Assembly (NCBI GenBank): GCA_944391715.1
Contig: CALXUP010000003.1
Coordinates: forward strand, 1-64,000
Source: an uncultured Alphaproteobacteria bacterium
Lineage (GTDB): Bacteria; Pseudomonadota; Alphaproteobacteria; RF32; CAG-239
Direction: 5' to 3'
Length of the DNA stretch: 64,000 nucleotides
Shown: positions 51,444 to 61,010 of the stretch, piece after piece
Layout: each line of letters begins with the position of its first letter
Position numbering within the stretch: the first letter of the stretch is position 1
The notes under the pieces: model-generated
The model's database searches: none
What the model was told of the DNA's origin: nothing
The model's input: only the letters and a program-made list of their open reading frames with translations
Program-made: the position numbers and the translations under genes

Positions 51444-52460
51444 ATGTTTGAAAACAAAACGATTCTCACCGGCGTCAAACCGACCGGAACCCCTCATCTC
51501 GGCAATTATGTCGGCGCCATCCGCCCGGCCATCCGCCTTGGGCACGAGGCTTTGGCACACGGCGGCCGGCATTATATGTTTATTGCCGACTACCACGCCA
51601 TCAATGCCGAAAAAGATCCGGAAGTCTTAAACCAGAAGATTAAAGAAATTGCATGCATTTACCTGGCCGGCGGCCTCGACCCGTCAAAATCGGTCTTTTA
51701 CCGCCAGTCCGACATTCCGGAAATCCACGAAATCACCACGATTTTATATGCTTACACGCCCAAAGGGCTGATGAACAAATCCCACGCCTACAAAGCCGGC
51801 GTTGACAAGAACCGCGAAGCCGGCAAGCCGGATGACGACGGAATCAATATGGGATTATATACCTATCCGACCCTTATGGCTGCTGATATTTTAACATTCA
51901 ATACCGATATTGTGCCGGTCGGACGCGATCAGGTTCAACACGTTGAAATCGCCCGCGACATTGCCGGCGCGTTCAACGCCCATTACCAAAAAGAGCTTCT
52001 GAAACTTCCGACCTATTATCTGGAAGAAAACGTTGCCGTTGTTCCGGGCATTGACGGACGCAAGATGAGCAAATCTTATGGCAATGTCATTCCGGTTTTT
52101 GCTGACGATTCGGTAATCAAAAAAGCCGTATTTTCGGTCAAAACGGATTCCCGCCCGATGGAAGAACCCAAAAACCCGGATGAAATCTTGGTTTATGAAA
52201 TTTACAAATCCGTCGTTTCTCCGGAAAAGGCCAAAGAAATGGCTGACGGGCTTTCTCAGGGCAAACTCGGCTACGGACATATCAAAAATATGTTGTTGGA
52301 TGCCATCCTGGCCGAAATCAAAGATGCCCGCGAAAAATACAACTACTATATGGTACATTACAATGAAGTCGAAGAAATGCTGGCCGCCGGCGCCGCCAAA
52401 GCCCGGCCGACCGCACAGGAAACCCTGAAACGCCTGAAAGATACGGTCTTCGGACGTTAA
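51444..52460 (+). CDS. trpS: Tryptophanyl-tRNA synthetase
   Basis: 338 residues, class I. The HIGH-type signature reads GTPHLGNYVGAI (residues 12-23), the KMSKS loop DGRKMSKSYGNVIPVF (around 201-216). YTYPTLMAADILTFNTDIVPVGRDQVQHVEIARDIA is the family core. Divergent from serS with a 97-bp gap. The mosaic repeat block begins right after the stop. Confidence 0.97.
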   Translation: MFENKTILTGVKPTGTPHLGNYVGAIRPAIRLGHEALAHGGRHYMFIADYHAINAEKDPEVLNQKIKEIACIYLAGGLDPSKSVFYRQSDIPEIHEITTILYAYTPKGLMNKSHAYKAGVDKNREAGKPDDDGINMGLYTYPTLMAADILTFNTDIVPVGRDQVQHVEIARDIAGAFNAHYQKELLKLPTYYLEENVAVVPGIDGRKMSKSYGNVIPVFADDSVIKKAVFSVKTDSRPMEEPKNPDEILVYEIYKSVVSPEKAKEMADGLSQGKLGYGHIKNMLLDAILAEIKDAREKYNYYMVHYNEVEEMLAAGAAKARPTAQETLKRLKDTVFGR

Positions 52461-52479
52461 AATTTCCTCCGCACTTATC

Positions 52480-52677
52480 TTCATCTTGTCATCCCCGGGC
52501 CACGACCCGGGGATCCACATTTCAAAGCACAATCTTGACCGTGGAAAACAATGGAGCAACGCGGCCTCTGTGGTACAATATTGTCAACCCGCCGCGCGCC
52601 TGCCGTGCAGGTCATCCCCGGGCACTTATTTTTTTATCGTCATCCCCGGGCACTTTATTTTTTTAGTCATCCCCGGC
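52480..52677. repeat. REP-like units and CATTTCAAAGCACAATC block, first part of mosaic copy B
   Basis: Contains GTCATCCCCGGGCCACGACC... (52489-52516), then a block with CATTTCAAAGCACAATCTTG and GGAGCAACGCGGCCTCTG that returns at 52864-52915, and the CGCGCCTGCCGTGCAGGTCA block that returns at 52943-52963 and near 1193-1211. No gene. Confidence 0.75.
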
Positions 52678-52854
52678 TTGAAGTCGATAGTTGGTGAGAA
52701 CGAGTGCAAATCTCTAGCTTCAGCTTAGATTTGTACGAAGTTCGAACCCTACGGGACGCAATTGCATTCGGCGTCGCGTGCCGCAGGCACTGGGACTGCC
52801 GGATAAAATCGCTGAGCTGACGAAGTGCCAAGGGCCCGCTTGCGGGAATTTACA
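52678..52854. repeat. Element of about 177 bp nested in a palindromic repeat, copy B (opposite orientation)
   Basis: Runs from TTGAAGTCGATAG to GGGAATTTACA and is the reverse complement of 1474-1651. On the left it is bordered by GTCATCCCCGG and on the right by CCCGGGGATCC, the two halves of the same palindromic unit. Confidence 0.7.
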
Positions 52855-53444
52855 CCCGGGGATCCACATTTCAAAGCACAATCTCGACCGTGGAAAACAA
52901 TGGAGCAACGCGGTCTCTGTAGCACTATGTCATCAACTGGCCGCGCGCCTGCCGTGCAGGTCAAGCCCGAGAATGACAGTGCTTAAAACAGTTCCCCCTC
53001 TTTGCTAAGAGGGGGATGGGGAAGCGCTAAGTAAAAACAACCGCTGCTCCGGTTGTTTTTATCTGCAAGCTCTTTGGAACATCTTGGCAAGCAAGGAAAG
53101 CGTTAGCAACCGCAGCGCGCCTAGATGCCTAAGTTAGCCCGCCCTTTAACGAGTACTTCTTAGTCTTTGTGAAAAAGAGGAATTTAAAATCACTATGTGT
53201 CTTCTTGCCGTCTTAGCCTTGCGCTTAGACGGCCTGAACTTTTTCACGAAGACTTAGAAAACGAGTTCAGGGCTAGTATTTTTGGTTACTTTTGTTACAT
53301 GACAAAAGTAACATAAGAAATATCTCTGAGAAAATTAAGAAAAAACTTTTTTGGTACTCAAAAAGTAACAATGAAAAAAATAATTTCAGATGAAGAAAAC
53401 AAAACAAGAAATAAGAAAAGAGTAAAAATCCCCCGGGGGATATG
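52855..53444. repeat. Second part of mosaic repeat copy B
   Basis: Shares with 1652-2185 the CCCCCTCTTTGCTAAGAGGGG block (52992-53018), the AAAACAACC/GGTTGTTTT hairpin, the GCAACCGCAGCG block, the TTTAACGAGTACTTCTTAGTC block and the AAGAAAACAAAACAAGAA block, but in another order. It adds TTACTTTTGTTACATGACAA with a palindromic core. No gene. Confidence 0.7.
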
Positions 53445-53472
53445 AAAAAGGGGGAAACAAGTTCCCCCTTTT
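53445..53472 (-). terminator. Terminator after the secreted-protein gene
   Basis: GGGGGAA and TTCCCCC, the same hairpin as at 2186-2214. Confidence 0.7.
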
Positions 53473-53473
53473 G

Positions 53474-54304
53474 TTATTTTCCAAAATTAAGATTAACTTT
53501 GTTCCAACCGCTGGACTTTTTCTCCTCCTTTTGCGTTTTTCCCTTTTCCCAACCGCGGATTGGCTCTTTCCGTTTATTAATCAATGCCTTTTGTTCTTCC
53601 GTTTGAGCCACACCGACCGGCAAAAGCTGGCTCAACAAAGCCGGAGAAACAAAATCCTGACTTTTTTTCAACATCGGATTAACAATACTATCCAATTTAT
53701 CAGCCGAAGGCTTCAGGTTAAACGTGTTAACCATTCCGGCATAAAAGACAGAAAAAGAATGACAGGGTGATGATAAAAGCACGTCGGTATTATCCACCCC
53801 GCGCACAAAACGCAGCATAATTTTCGGCTGAATAATACACTCCTCGGTTTTATTAAACTCTACATTTGCCGCCGTTTTAAAAAAGCTGTCAACAATATCT
53901 TTTTGTTGATTTTTGCTCAAAACACCGCAAAAGCCTTTCAGCGCCATACCGTCAAGATTGTATCCTGAATAAGTGTTACTCCGGGTTGCGACCTCATAAC
54001 AAAAAACCTGTTCGGCATCCGTAATATTTATCAGCGCCGGATGCCCTGTCCTATTGGCAATCTGTTCCAAAATCTCATCTTTTCCGGCAGATTGAACCGA
54101 AGCTGCAGGAGTCGCTTCCGTATTGTTTTTTTCGCCGCCTCGTCGCCATGCATCCTTATCCCCCTGAAAAGACTGAACGCCTTCCGGTTCCACGCCAAGC
54201 CCGGCCAGTTCATCAGCCACGCCGCCCGAGAAATCATCGGCTGCTTTTGCCTCTGGAAAAAAACACAACATCCCGACAATCGTCAGCATAAACAATCTGT
54301 TCAT
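53474..54304 (-). CDS. Secreted protein of unknown function
   Basis: 276 residues from ATG 54304 (MNRLFMLTIVGMLCFFPEAKAADDF); GAGGAG lies 7 nt upstream. After the signal comes a low-complexity part (to about residue 70), then a folded core with QVFCYEVATRSNTYSGYNLDGMALKGFCGVL, ECIIQPKIMLRFVRGVDNTDVLLSSPCHSFSVFY and a basic tail. Four Cys in the core could pair. No domain recognised. It is followed at once by the same terminator and repeat block as the outer-membrane gene at 2236, and preceded by pilin-like genes on the same strand. Confidence 0.65.
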   Translation of the reverse strand: MNRLFMLTIVGMLCFFPEAKAADDFSGGVADELAGLGVEPEGVQSFQGDKDAWRRGGEKNNTEATPAASVQSAGKDEILEQIANRTGHPALINITDAEQVFCYEVATRSNTYSGYNLDGMALKGFCGVLSKNQQKDIVDSFFKTAANVEFNKTEECIIQPKIMLRFVRGVDNTDVLLSSPCHSFSVFYAGMVNTFNLKPSADKLDSIVNPMLKKSQDFVSPALLSQLLPVGVAQTEEQKALINKRKEPIRGWEKGKTQKEEKKSSGWNKVNLNFGK

Positions 54305-54392
54305 TTCGCAACTCCTCACATTCCTGCCTCATATAACTTAATCAGTATAAAACAAAATTCCATCTAAAATCTTAACATACCTAAAAATACCC

Positions 54393-54430
54393 AAAAAAAA
54401 GCCTCTGCATTTCTGCAAAGGCTTTTTTTT
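54393..54430 (-). terminator. Terminator of the pilin-like pair
   Basis: AAAAGCCTCTGCA and TGCAAAGGCTTTT around TTTC. Confidence 0.8.
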
Positions 54431-54437
54431 GCTGCCG

Positions 54438-57272
54438 TTAGAACGGATCGTTGTATTTCAGGGTCGGATCGTTCAAACGGTTAACATATCCGCTTTCCTT
54501 GCTGTCATAACCGACTCTGACCTTGGTCAGCTGATCATAGCGGTCGACCAAATCGTCATTGGTAAAATCGCCTTTTTCCGCCCGCCGGTTAAAATAGCAA
54601 TAAACATTTGAAATACCTACAATCTGCCTGTTCCAGACTTCAAACAGATTCCAAATAACGTCATCATCCGCCCAGCTGGAACCCAACCCGATTTCATTGG
54701 CATAAGTCTGATAGTCCCTTGCCGGATACAGGAAACCGATTGCCGCATTCCAGCCGTAAGACGTACCGCCGCTGTCTTTGACCGAAACAAAAGACGTATT
54801 CAGCCAGGTACTCTTCTGGAAAGTCAAAGCCTTTTTATAGCCCTCATAAGTATCCCAGGAATCCGATTCCGGCCACAACAGCGAATTCGGGTCACGGTTA
54901 ATCTGCAATTCAACTTCATTATTGGCGCCGTTGGTTTTCTCAACCGGGTGTCCGGCCTGAGCCATGGCCCAGCTAATCGGGCTCAGCGTTGCCACTTTCA
55001 AATATCCCGGCGGACAAGTCGGCGCCGGCACAAAACCGAGCCACGGACTGGTCTCGCACTTAAACGTTGAGGTCGGACAGCTCTTAACAAAGCTCTGCGT
55101 TGCAATCACGCCCGACCCAAACAACGAAGACGTATTGAGCGGGAAAGAAGAGGAATCCTCTGGTTGCCCATCTCCTTTCATCAGCCAGTTCAAACTATCA
55201 GCGCCGGCCGTACAATTCTTGGTTGCGCAGTAAGTACCGTCCAACACATAAATACCCTTATTGATAAAGTCAGGCAGAATATCGCTCAGACGGGCACCGC
55301 CGCGCGTTACCAGCTTAATATCGTGCATAACGGAAGTATAAGCCGGATTAACCTGATATTCGTCATACAACTCTTTTCCGGAACTTGCACGATAATTCTG
55401 CTGATAAGCCGACATATCCAACGCCACATTGCTCAGCATTCTGTCCACTTTGATGTAGCTGTTTGAGTCGCTGTGGTCCGAAGACGCATCCGTATTCCGG
55501 GCGATTTCAATGGCGCCTTTGCGAACATAAATGCTGGCATCCGGTTTGGTTCCGTCGGTATAATTGGTATCAATGGCAAAAATCTTGTCTCCTGCTGCCG
55601 AAGAAGCAATAAAGTTTGCATCGTTCATCACTTTGACTTCCTTGGCCTCAGGATCGACTTCAAAAATTGTCGAATCATTCTTGTCATTAACCTCAAACGT
55701 GGCATTATTAACCTCAACTACCGGGGTCGTGCCGCTCTCACTGTCCACAACCAAAGTGCCCGTTCCGTCACCGACGGCAAAATGCGGCGTATCGGCATAA
55801 ACCTCATCGGCCTTCATCTTAATCAATTCGTCCGTAACGTCAAAACCGCCTGTTCCGTCCGGATCGCCGACCGTAAAGTTGTTAACCAGAATAGACACGC
55901 TGTCCGGATCTGCCCAGAAGTTATACTGATTCTCGGCACAGGTATTATCCGGATTCCGTTGCGTACAACCGGCTCGCAACAAATTATTAACGTCCAGGTC
56001 TTCCATATCGACCGGTTTATCAAATTGAACCTCATCTCTAAAACGTGCCGGCCCGTTCACATCCAAAATAAAATAGGGATCATAATCGTCAGGCATTTTG
56101 CCAATAACAACCTGCTGCTGCAGATGAGAAGTTCCCTCAACCACCAAATCTTTCAGCTTGGTATCGCCTGTTACCGTCAGATTATTAAGGTTTGTATCTC
56201 CGGTAACCGTCAAATTGGCATTGATTGTCGTATTTCCGCCCGCATCAACTTCAAACTTGCCGCCGCCGGCTGTCAGGCTGCCGGTAATCTCCGCACTTCC
56301 GGCCTTCAGCCAGTCTTTAATTTCGGCCGTCAGTGCCTCCAAATGCCCGCCTATCGTCGCATCGCCGTCAATTGTCGCACTTCCGCCGACATCAATGTCT
56401 CCGCCGATATTGGCATTTCCTGTTTCAATCGTCAAACCGGCACCGTCCGTCAGCAAAATCGCCTGATCCTTGTCATTGGCGGCCTTACCGTTAACAATCA
56501 TCTGTCCGACGTCTTCAATACCGTTATCATCCATATAAAGCGTCGTTTCCATCGTATTCAGCCAGGGTTCTTCTTCCATTCTCACACGGTGCAAAACGTT
56601 TTCACCGCTGCTGCTGCCGCTGGCAATCGCCCGGATGGACGTGGCCACAATGGTATTTTCCTTCAGCTTGGAAGCGTCCAAATCAAAATCGCCCGGATTA
56701 TCAATGCTCCACACACCCTGAACACCCTGAATTTTCTTATTTCTGACAAAACCGGCGTTGGTACCGATCATTGAAGCAATACGCGACGCCCGCAAAATCG
56801 GCATTTCTTGCGTCTCAGCCGGCGTAGTAACCAAAAGCCCGGTCAAATCGGAACGATCACCGGTACCAAAATCACGTTTTTTAACTCTGACCTCAAGATT
56901 CTTAAACGTTTTTGAGCTGGCATTAAAACCGTACGGCAGATATTCGCAGAAATGTTCTATCGGAACGGTCTGAACTCCGCCGGGAAAGTTATAAGTAACA
57001 CTACTGCTTGAACCGGAACAGTTGGACGTAACGGTTCTGGAACCGTCTCCCAACCCGACAATGGTGTTATAATTATCGGCCAAATAGGTATCGATGGCAT
57101 CCATGGCAATACGAATTTGCCCGGCCGCGTTAATGTCTTGCAGCTCGGTTGTTCTTTCCGCCGATTTCTTATAAAGCATCGGGGTAACCATCGCAATCAG
57201 CCCCAGCATGGCCATTGCCTCAATCAACAGGCTTCCTGCCTGTGATTTTTTATCGTCAAAAACCCGAACCAT
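54438..57272 (-). CDS. PilV-like large minor pilin / shufflon-type adhesin
   Basis: 944 residues. The N-terminus MVRVFDDKKSQAG-SLLIEAMAMLGLIAMVTPMLY is a prepilin signal: charged leader, Gly at -1, Glu at +5, then a hydrophobic helix. A pilin-like head follows (AGQIRIAMDAIDTYLADNY). Residues ~250-400 contain beta-solenoid-like repeats (NINGDIDVGG, TIDGDATIGGH, NLTVTGDTNL, NLTVTGDTKL). The C-terminal ~250 residues hold several Cys (DGTYCATKNCTAG, KSCPTSTFKCETS) and resemble the shufflon PilV tail. It may be the tip adhesin of a type IVb pilus; no other pilus gene is near except the small one upstream. Good SD (AAGGAG). Confidence 0.7.
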   Translation of the reverse strand: MVRVFDDKKSQAGSLLIEAMAMLGLIAMVTPMLYKKSAERTTELQDINAAGQIRIAMDAIDTYLADNYNTIVGLGDGSRTVTSNCSGSSSSVTYNFPGGVQTVPIEHFCEYLPYGFNASSKTFKNLEVRVKKRDFGTGDRSDLTGLLVTTPAETQEMPILRASRIASMIGTNAGFVRNKKIQGVQGVWSIDNPGDFDLDASKLKENTIVATSIRAIASGSSSGENVLHRVRMEEEPWLNTMETTLYMDDNGIEDVGQMIVNGKAANDKDQAILLTDGAGLTIETGNANIGGDIDVGGSATIDGDATIGGHLEALTAEIKDWLKAGSAEITGSLTAGGGKFEVDAGGNTTINANLTVTGDTNLNNLTVTGDTKLKDLVVEGTSHLQQQVVIGKMPDDYDPYFILDVNGPARFRDEVQFDKPVDMEDLDVNNLLRAGCTQRNPDNTCAENQYNFWADPDSVSILVNNFTVGDPDGTGGFDVTDELIKMKADEVYADTPHFAVGDGTGTLVVDSESGTTPVVEVNNATFEVNDKNDSTIFEVDPEAKEVKVMNDANFIASSAAGDKIFAIDTNYTDGTKPDASIYVRKGAIEIARNTDASSDHSDSNSYIKVDRMLSNVALDMSAYQQNYRASSGKELYDEYQVNPAYTSVMHDIKLVTRGGARLSDILPDFINKGIYVLDGTYCATKNCTAGADSLNWLMKGDGQPEDSSSFPLNTSSLFGSGVIATQSFVKSCPTSTFKCETSPWLGFVPAPTCPPGYLKVATLSPISWAMAQAGHPVEKTNGANNEVELQINRDPNSLLWPESDSWDTYEGYKKALTFQKSTWLNTSFVSVKDSGGTSYGWNAAIGFLYPARDYQTYANEIGLGSSWADDDVIWNLFEVWNRQIVGISNVYCYFNRRAEKGDFTNDDLVDRYDQLTKVRVGYDSKESGYVNRLNDPTLKYNDPF

Positions 57273-57290
57273 TGCTTTTCTCCTTCATCT

Positions 57291-57959
57291 CTACTCAAAA
57301 GGCGTTACATAAACCAAACAGCGCTTGCAGCCGGAACATGCACAATCCTGACTGAAACCGCCGTTATTAACCACATAATTGGGAATATACACCATCGTAT
57401 CTTCCCGTCCTCTGACCGCCATCTGATAATTCTTATCTCCGCTGTGCCCGCCGGACGCCGGATCCGACGCATCCAGATGAACGGCATAACCAAAACTGGT
57501 GTCTGTTCCCAAAACATGCTGCGCCGCTTTCAGCAAATCGTTTGTCGGCGTATTGGAACTCAAATTCAGCCATTTTTGCGGAATATATCCGTAGGTAATC
57601 AGATACCGCATAGCATCTTGCGACGTACAGTCGTCAACGCCCTGGCTCCAATCATCTTTGTTCAGGCAGTAAATCTCGCTGGTAAAGCCGGTATCGCAAT
57701 TATACCCGTAAGGCAGATAATTTTCCAAATCTCCGCTGCACGACAGCTCTCCTTCGGTATAGGAAATAACATCACTGCCGTTTTCCGGCGGCGTTCTGCG
57801 GCGGATATACTCTTTGGCCGCCCGCTGCTGAACCACCAGCTGAGAGACAACAACCTCTGCCTGCGGCTCAATCTTAATCTCCCGCATATCATTGCGGACA
57901 GACAGATTGAACGAATACAAAAGCACCATAAAAGTCGCCAAAATCATCCAGATATACAT
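57291..57959 (-). CDS. Membrane-anchored pilin-associated protein
   Basis: 222 residues. An N-terminal membrane helix (MYIWMILATFMVLLYSFNLSV) without Gly-type prepilin site, then a soluble part with LSCSGDLENYLPYGYNCDTGFTSEIYC (the phrase LPYGYN/LPYGFN also occurs in the large pilin) and a C-terminal DCACSGCKRCLVYVTP. It lies 18 nt before the PilV-like gene and shares its build, so a joint role in pilus assembly is inferred. SD GAGGAA. Confidence 0.6.
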   Translation of the reverse strand: MYIWMILATFMVLLYSFNLSVRNDMREIKIEPQAEVVVSQLVVQQRAAKEYIRRRTPPENGSDVISYTEGELSCSGDLENYLPYGYNCDTGFTSEIYCLNKDDWSQGVDDCTSQDAMRYLITYGYIPQKWLNLSSNTPTNDLLKAAQHVLGTDTSFGYAVHLDASDPASGGHSGDKNYQMAVRGREDTMVYIPNYVVNNGGFSQDCACSGCKRCLVYVTPFE

Positions 57960-58234
57960 CGCCCGAATTCCTCAAAGCCTGTTTTTTTATTATCTATCAT
58001 AACATAAAATGCCATGAAATCATAACAAAAAACTTCCGGCCGCGCCAACAATTCACAAAACTGTAACACCAAATTATCGCCAAAGTTATCACAAAAAACA
58101 TAATTAAACGTTAAAATCGCCGTTTTCCGCCGTTTTTTTTGAAAATTAATCTGATAAGTCTGTTTTTTACATTTATTTCGCAAAAAAATGTTCTAAAATA
58201 GCCGTAACAAAGCGGAAGACAAACGGAGTGCATA

Positions 58235-58756
58235 ATGGCAAACTTTACCGATTTTGATGACGATATCAAAGACAATCCCTATACCCAGAAAGACAACAAA
58301 AAAATCCTGTTGTTTCTGGTTCCGGCGCTGATTGTCATCGGCGTCATCGTCGGGCTGTACTTTTTGTTCATTCCGCAATCCGGAGAAAATGAAAACGCAG
58401 CCTACAGCATTGTGGAAAGTGAAGAAAACGACGCAAAGAAAATTACGATTTTTTATGACCTTCCGGAAATGTCGGTTCAGCTCCAAAGCCCCGATTCTCA
58501 AAACGCCGTGGTTAAAATCAAAATTAATATTGAACTTTCCAAAATGGAGGATATAAAAACTATAGAAGGCCTGATGCCTCAGATTAACGACGCCGTCATC
58601 ACACATACTTCGGAACTCTCGCAGGACGAAATAAACGGCGCGGAAGGGTTGTATTGGCTCAAAGAAGAGCTGCTCTACCGGTTGTCGCTGATTGCCGCCC
58701 CGGTAAAAATCTCCAATCTTAACTTCAAAAGGTTTGAGATTCAAAAAACAAACTAA
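58235..58756 (+). CDS. fliL: Flagellar basal body-associated protein FliL
   Basis: 173 residues. Cytosolic N-terminus, one membrane helix (ILLFLVPALIVIGVIVGLYFLFI, around residues 29-51), and a periplasmic FliL domain (KKITIFYDLPEMSVQLQSPDSQNAVVKIKINIEL, then ITHTSELSQDEINGAEGLYWLKEELLYRLSLI). FliL rings support stator units of the flagellar motor. Direct neighbour of fliM, as usual. Confidence 0.9.
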   Translation: MANFTDFDDDIKDNPYTQKDNKKILLFLVPALIVIGVIVGLYFLFIPQSGENENAAYSIVESEENDAKKITIFYDLPEMSVQLQSPDSQNAVVKIKINIELSKMEDIKTIEGLMPQINDAVITHTSELSQDEINGAEGLYWLKEELLYRLSLIAAPVKISNLNFKRFEIQKTN

Positions 58757-58774
58757 AAGCTAAGGGGAAAGCTT

Positions 58775-59857
58775 GTGGCTGAAGAACAGGAAAACAAAGA
58801 AGAAAAAAAGCCCGACAACAAAAACTGGGCCGATATGATCGAGATAAAAGACAATATCTCGGCAAACCCTGACGACGCTGAAAACAGCGCCGATTCCCGC
58901 ATTCTCAATCAGGAAGAAATCGACAGCCTGCTCGGCTACTCGTCCGAGGAAGACGACACCAGACGCAACTACAAAACCGGCGTTCAGGCAATTTTAAACT
59001 CGTCAATGGTTTCTTACGAACGGTTGCCGATGCTCGAAATCGTATTCGACCGCTTAATCCGTTTAATGGCCACCTCGTTAAGAAACTTCACTCAGGACAA
59101 CGTCGAGGTTTCTTTGGAAAGCATCGAATCAATGCGTTTCGGCGAATATATCGATTCGCTCACCATTCCGACTCTGCTCGGCGTTTTCAAGGCGGAAGAA
59201 TGGGACAACTATGCATTGATTTCGTTGGACAGCGGCATTGTATATTCAATTGTCGACGTTCTGCTCGGCGGCCGCCGCGGCACCGCCGCCATGCGGATTG
59301 AAGGACGTCCGTACACCACAATCGAGTTGAATATCGTCAAAGATATGATCCAGCTGATTCTGGCCGATTTGTCCACCTCTTTCGACCCGATTACATCCGT
59401 CAACTTCACCTATGACCGTTTGGAAACCAATCCCCGCTTTGCCACAATTTCCCGCTTGTCAAACGCCGTCATTGTTGCCCGCCTGCGTATTGATATGGAA
59501 GACCGCGGCGGCAAGGTCGATTTAATGATTCCCTACGCCACGCTTGAACCGGTACGGGAACTGCTGCTGCAAATGTTTATGGGCGAACGTTTCGGCCGCG
59601 ATGCCATCTGGGAAAATCACCTGACGGAACAATTATGGGATACCGAAATCCAGATTGATGCCGTCTTAAAAGAATGCCAGATAAAACTCGGCGACATCGC
59701 CACCTGGGAAAAAGGCTCTTTTCTTGATCTGGATATGCAGCCGACGGACAATGTAACGCTCGTCTGCGGAGACGTTCCGCTTTTAACCGGGTCAATGGGA
59801 CGCAAAAATGAACATGTTGTCATAAAAGTAAACGGAAAGGCCGAAAAGAATGGATAA
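58775..59857 (+). CDS. fliM: Flagellar motor switch protein FliM
   Basis: 360 residues from GTG 58775 with AAGGGGA upstream. C-ring protein that binds CheY-P. The N-terminal ILNQEEIDSLLGY matches the conserved LSQDEIDALL element. The middle CheC-like domain (YERLPMLEIVFDRLIRLMATSLRNFT; FKAEEWDNYALISLDSGIVYSIVDVLLGGRRG) and the C-terminal SpoA domain (LGDIATWEKGSFLDLD) are complete. It overlaps the next gene by 8 nt. Confidence 0.95.
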   Translation: MAEEQENKEEKKPDNKNWADMIEIKDNISANPDDAENSADSRILNQEEIDSLLGYSSEEDDTRRNYKTGVQAILNSSMVSYERLPMLEIVFDRLIRLMATSLRNFTQDNVEVSLESIESMRFGEYIDSLTIPTLLGVFKAEEWDNYALISLDSGIVYSIVDVLLGGRRGTAAMRIEGRPYTTIELNIVKDMIQLILADLSTSFDPITSVNFTYDRLETNPRFATISRLSNAVIVARLRIDMEDRGGKVDLMIPYATLEPVRELLLQMFMGERFGRDAIWENHLTEQLWDTEIQIDAVLKECQIKLGDIATWEKGSFLDLDMQPTDNVTLVCGDVPLLTGSMGRKNEHVVIKVNGKAEKNG

Positions 59858-60341
59858 TTTTGAAATCATCATCAACATCGCAATCATCGCCCTGCTGATT
59901 CCGACAATTATCTTTGCTTACCGCCTGAACCGCAGCTTAACGGCGCTCCGCGAAAATCAGAACTCCCTGGCAAAGCTGATCGGCGCCTTAAACGACGCCA
60001 CCAATAAGGCCGAAAACAGCATTCCGAAACTAAAATCGGCAACCGAACACTCGTCGGAAGATTTGAAAGAAGTCGTTGACAGCGCCAAAACCCTGAAAGA
60101 CGATCTTCTGTTCATCAACCAGCGCGCCGACAGCCTGGCCGACCGCCTGGAACAGGTTATTCACGACGGACGCAATAACTTAAAAGAAGAAAAGAAAAAC
60201 AAGACTTCGGCACAAATTCTCGATATTGCGGCCGGCGCCGAAAAAACGGATAAAAACGCCGCCGAGAACGACTTTTCCGTTGACGAGTCACGTTCCGAAG
60301 CCGAATTGGAATTATTAAAAGCACTGAGAGCAATCAAATAA
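59850..60341 (+). CDS. DUF6468-like flagellar-locus membrane protein
   Basis: 163 residues. One N-terminal membrane helix (IIINIAIIALLIPTIIFAYRL), then a long coiled-coil (RSLTALRENQNSLAKLIGALNDATNKAENSIPKL... to about residue 110) and an acidic tail ending LELLKALRAIK. Proteins of this build stand between fliM and motE in Rhodospirillales-like genomes and are called DUF6468. Their job is not established; a part in motor assembly is inferred from position. Confidence 0.75.
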   Translation: MDNFEIIINIAIIALLIPTIIFAYRLNRSLTALRENQNSLAKLIGALNDATNKAENSIPKLKSATEHSSEDLKEVVDSAKTLKDDLLFINQRADSLADRLEQVIHDGRNNLKEEKKNKTSAQILDIAAGAEKTDKNAAENDFSVDESRSEAELELLKALRAIK

Positions 60342-60350
60342 GGTCAGACG

Positions 60351-60995
60351 ATGATAAGTAAAATAACCAGCCGCATTCGCATTTTGCCGATTTTTATCTT
60401 TTTTGCCGTATTAATGTTATCCGTCCGCGTCAATACGGTATTTGACCTTTTAAAACAAAAAGAAACCAAAACAATCAGCATCACCCAGCAGGCCGCCCAG
60501 GCTCAGGAAGATATGAAAAAAGAAAACAACGAGCTGAACAAAGTCTTAAACAGCAGCACTTCGGCCGCCGGTTCGGCCTCCGCCCCCAACAACAGTTTCT
60601 CTCAGTCAGAAATCCTGATTTTACAGGAACTGGCCGAACGGCGCGAGGCACTGGATATGCGCAGCAAAGAAATCGATAAAAAAGCCATCCAGCTCAAAGT
60701 TGCCGAAGAAGAAATTGATAAAAAAATCGCCCAGCTGAAAGAATATGAAGCCAAACTGCAGAAACTCGTCCGCGAATATAATGACAAGGAAAAAGAAAAA
60801 ATATCATCGCTGGCACGCTTGTATTCAACCATGAAACCCAAAGACGCTGCCCGGATTTTCAATACTTTGGAACTGCATATTCTGATTCCGTTGTTAAAAG
60901 AAATGAAACCGTCCGTTTCCTCCGCCATTATCTCGCAAATGGACTCAGGAAAAGCCAAAGCCGTTACCACGGAACTGATAGGAAACAACTTCTAA
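60351..60995 (+). CDS. motE: MotE-like flagellar chaperone (MgtE-N-type domain)
   Basis: 214 residues. N-terminal membrane segment (ILPIFIFFAVLMLSVRVNTVF), a Ser/Ala linker, a coiled-coil (LAERREALDMRSKEIDKKAIQLKVAEEEIDKKIAQL), and the C-terminal SLARLYSTMKPKDAARIFNTLELHILIPLLKEMKPSVSSAIISQM domain, which is the MotE/FliG-like helical module. In alphaproteobacteria MotE escorts the stator accessory protein MotC. Symbol given by similarity of build. Confidence 0.8.
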   Translation: MISKITSRIRILPIFIFFAVLMLSVRVNTVFDLLKQKETKTISITQQAAQAQEDMKKENNELNKVLNSSTSAAGSASAPNNSFSQSEILILQELAERREALDMRSKEIDKKAIQLKVAEEEIDKKIAQLKEYEAKLQKLVREYNDKEKEKISSLARLYSTMKPKDAARIFNTLELHILIPLLKEMKPSVSSAIISQMDSGKAKAVTTELIGNNF

Positions 60996-61010
60996 CCGAA
61001 GGCCGATTAA

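Noticed and set aside
55473-56774. 433-codon plus-strand frame opposite to the PilV-like gene
   Set aside because: Long only because the repetitive pilin gene has few stops on the other strand; no SD, no motif, unnatural composition.
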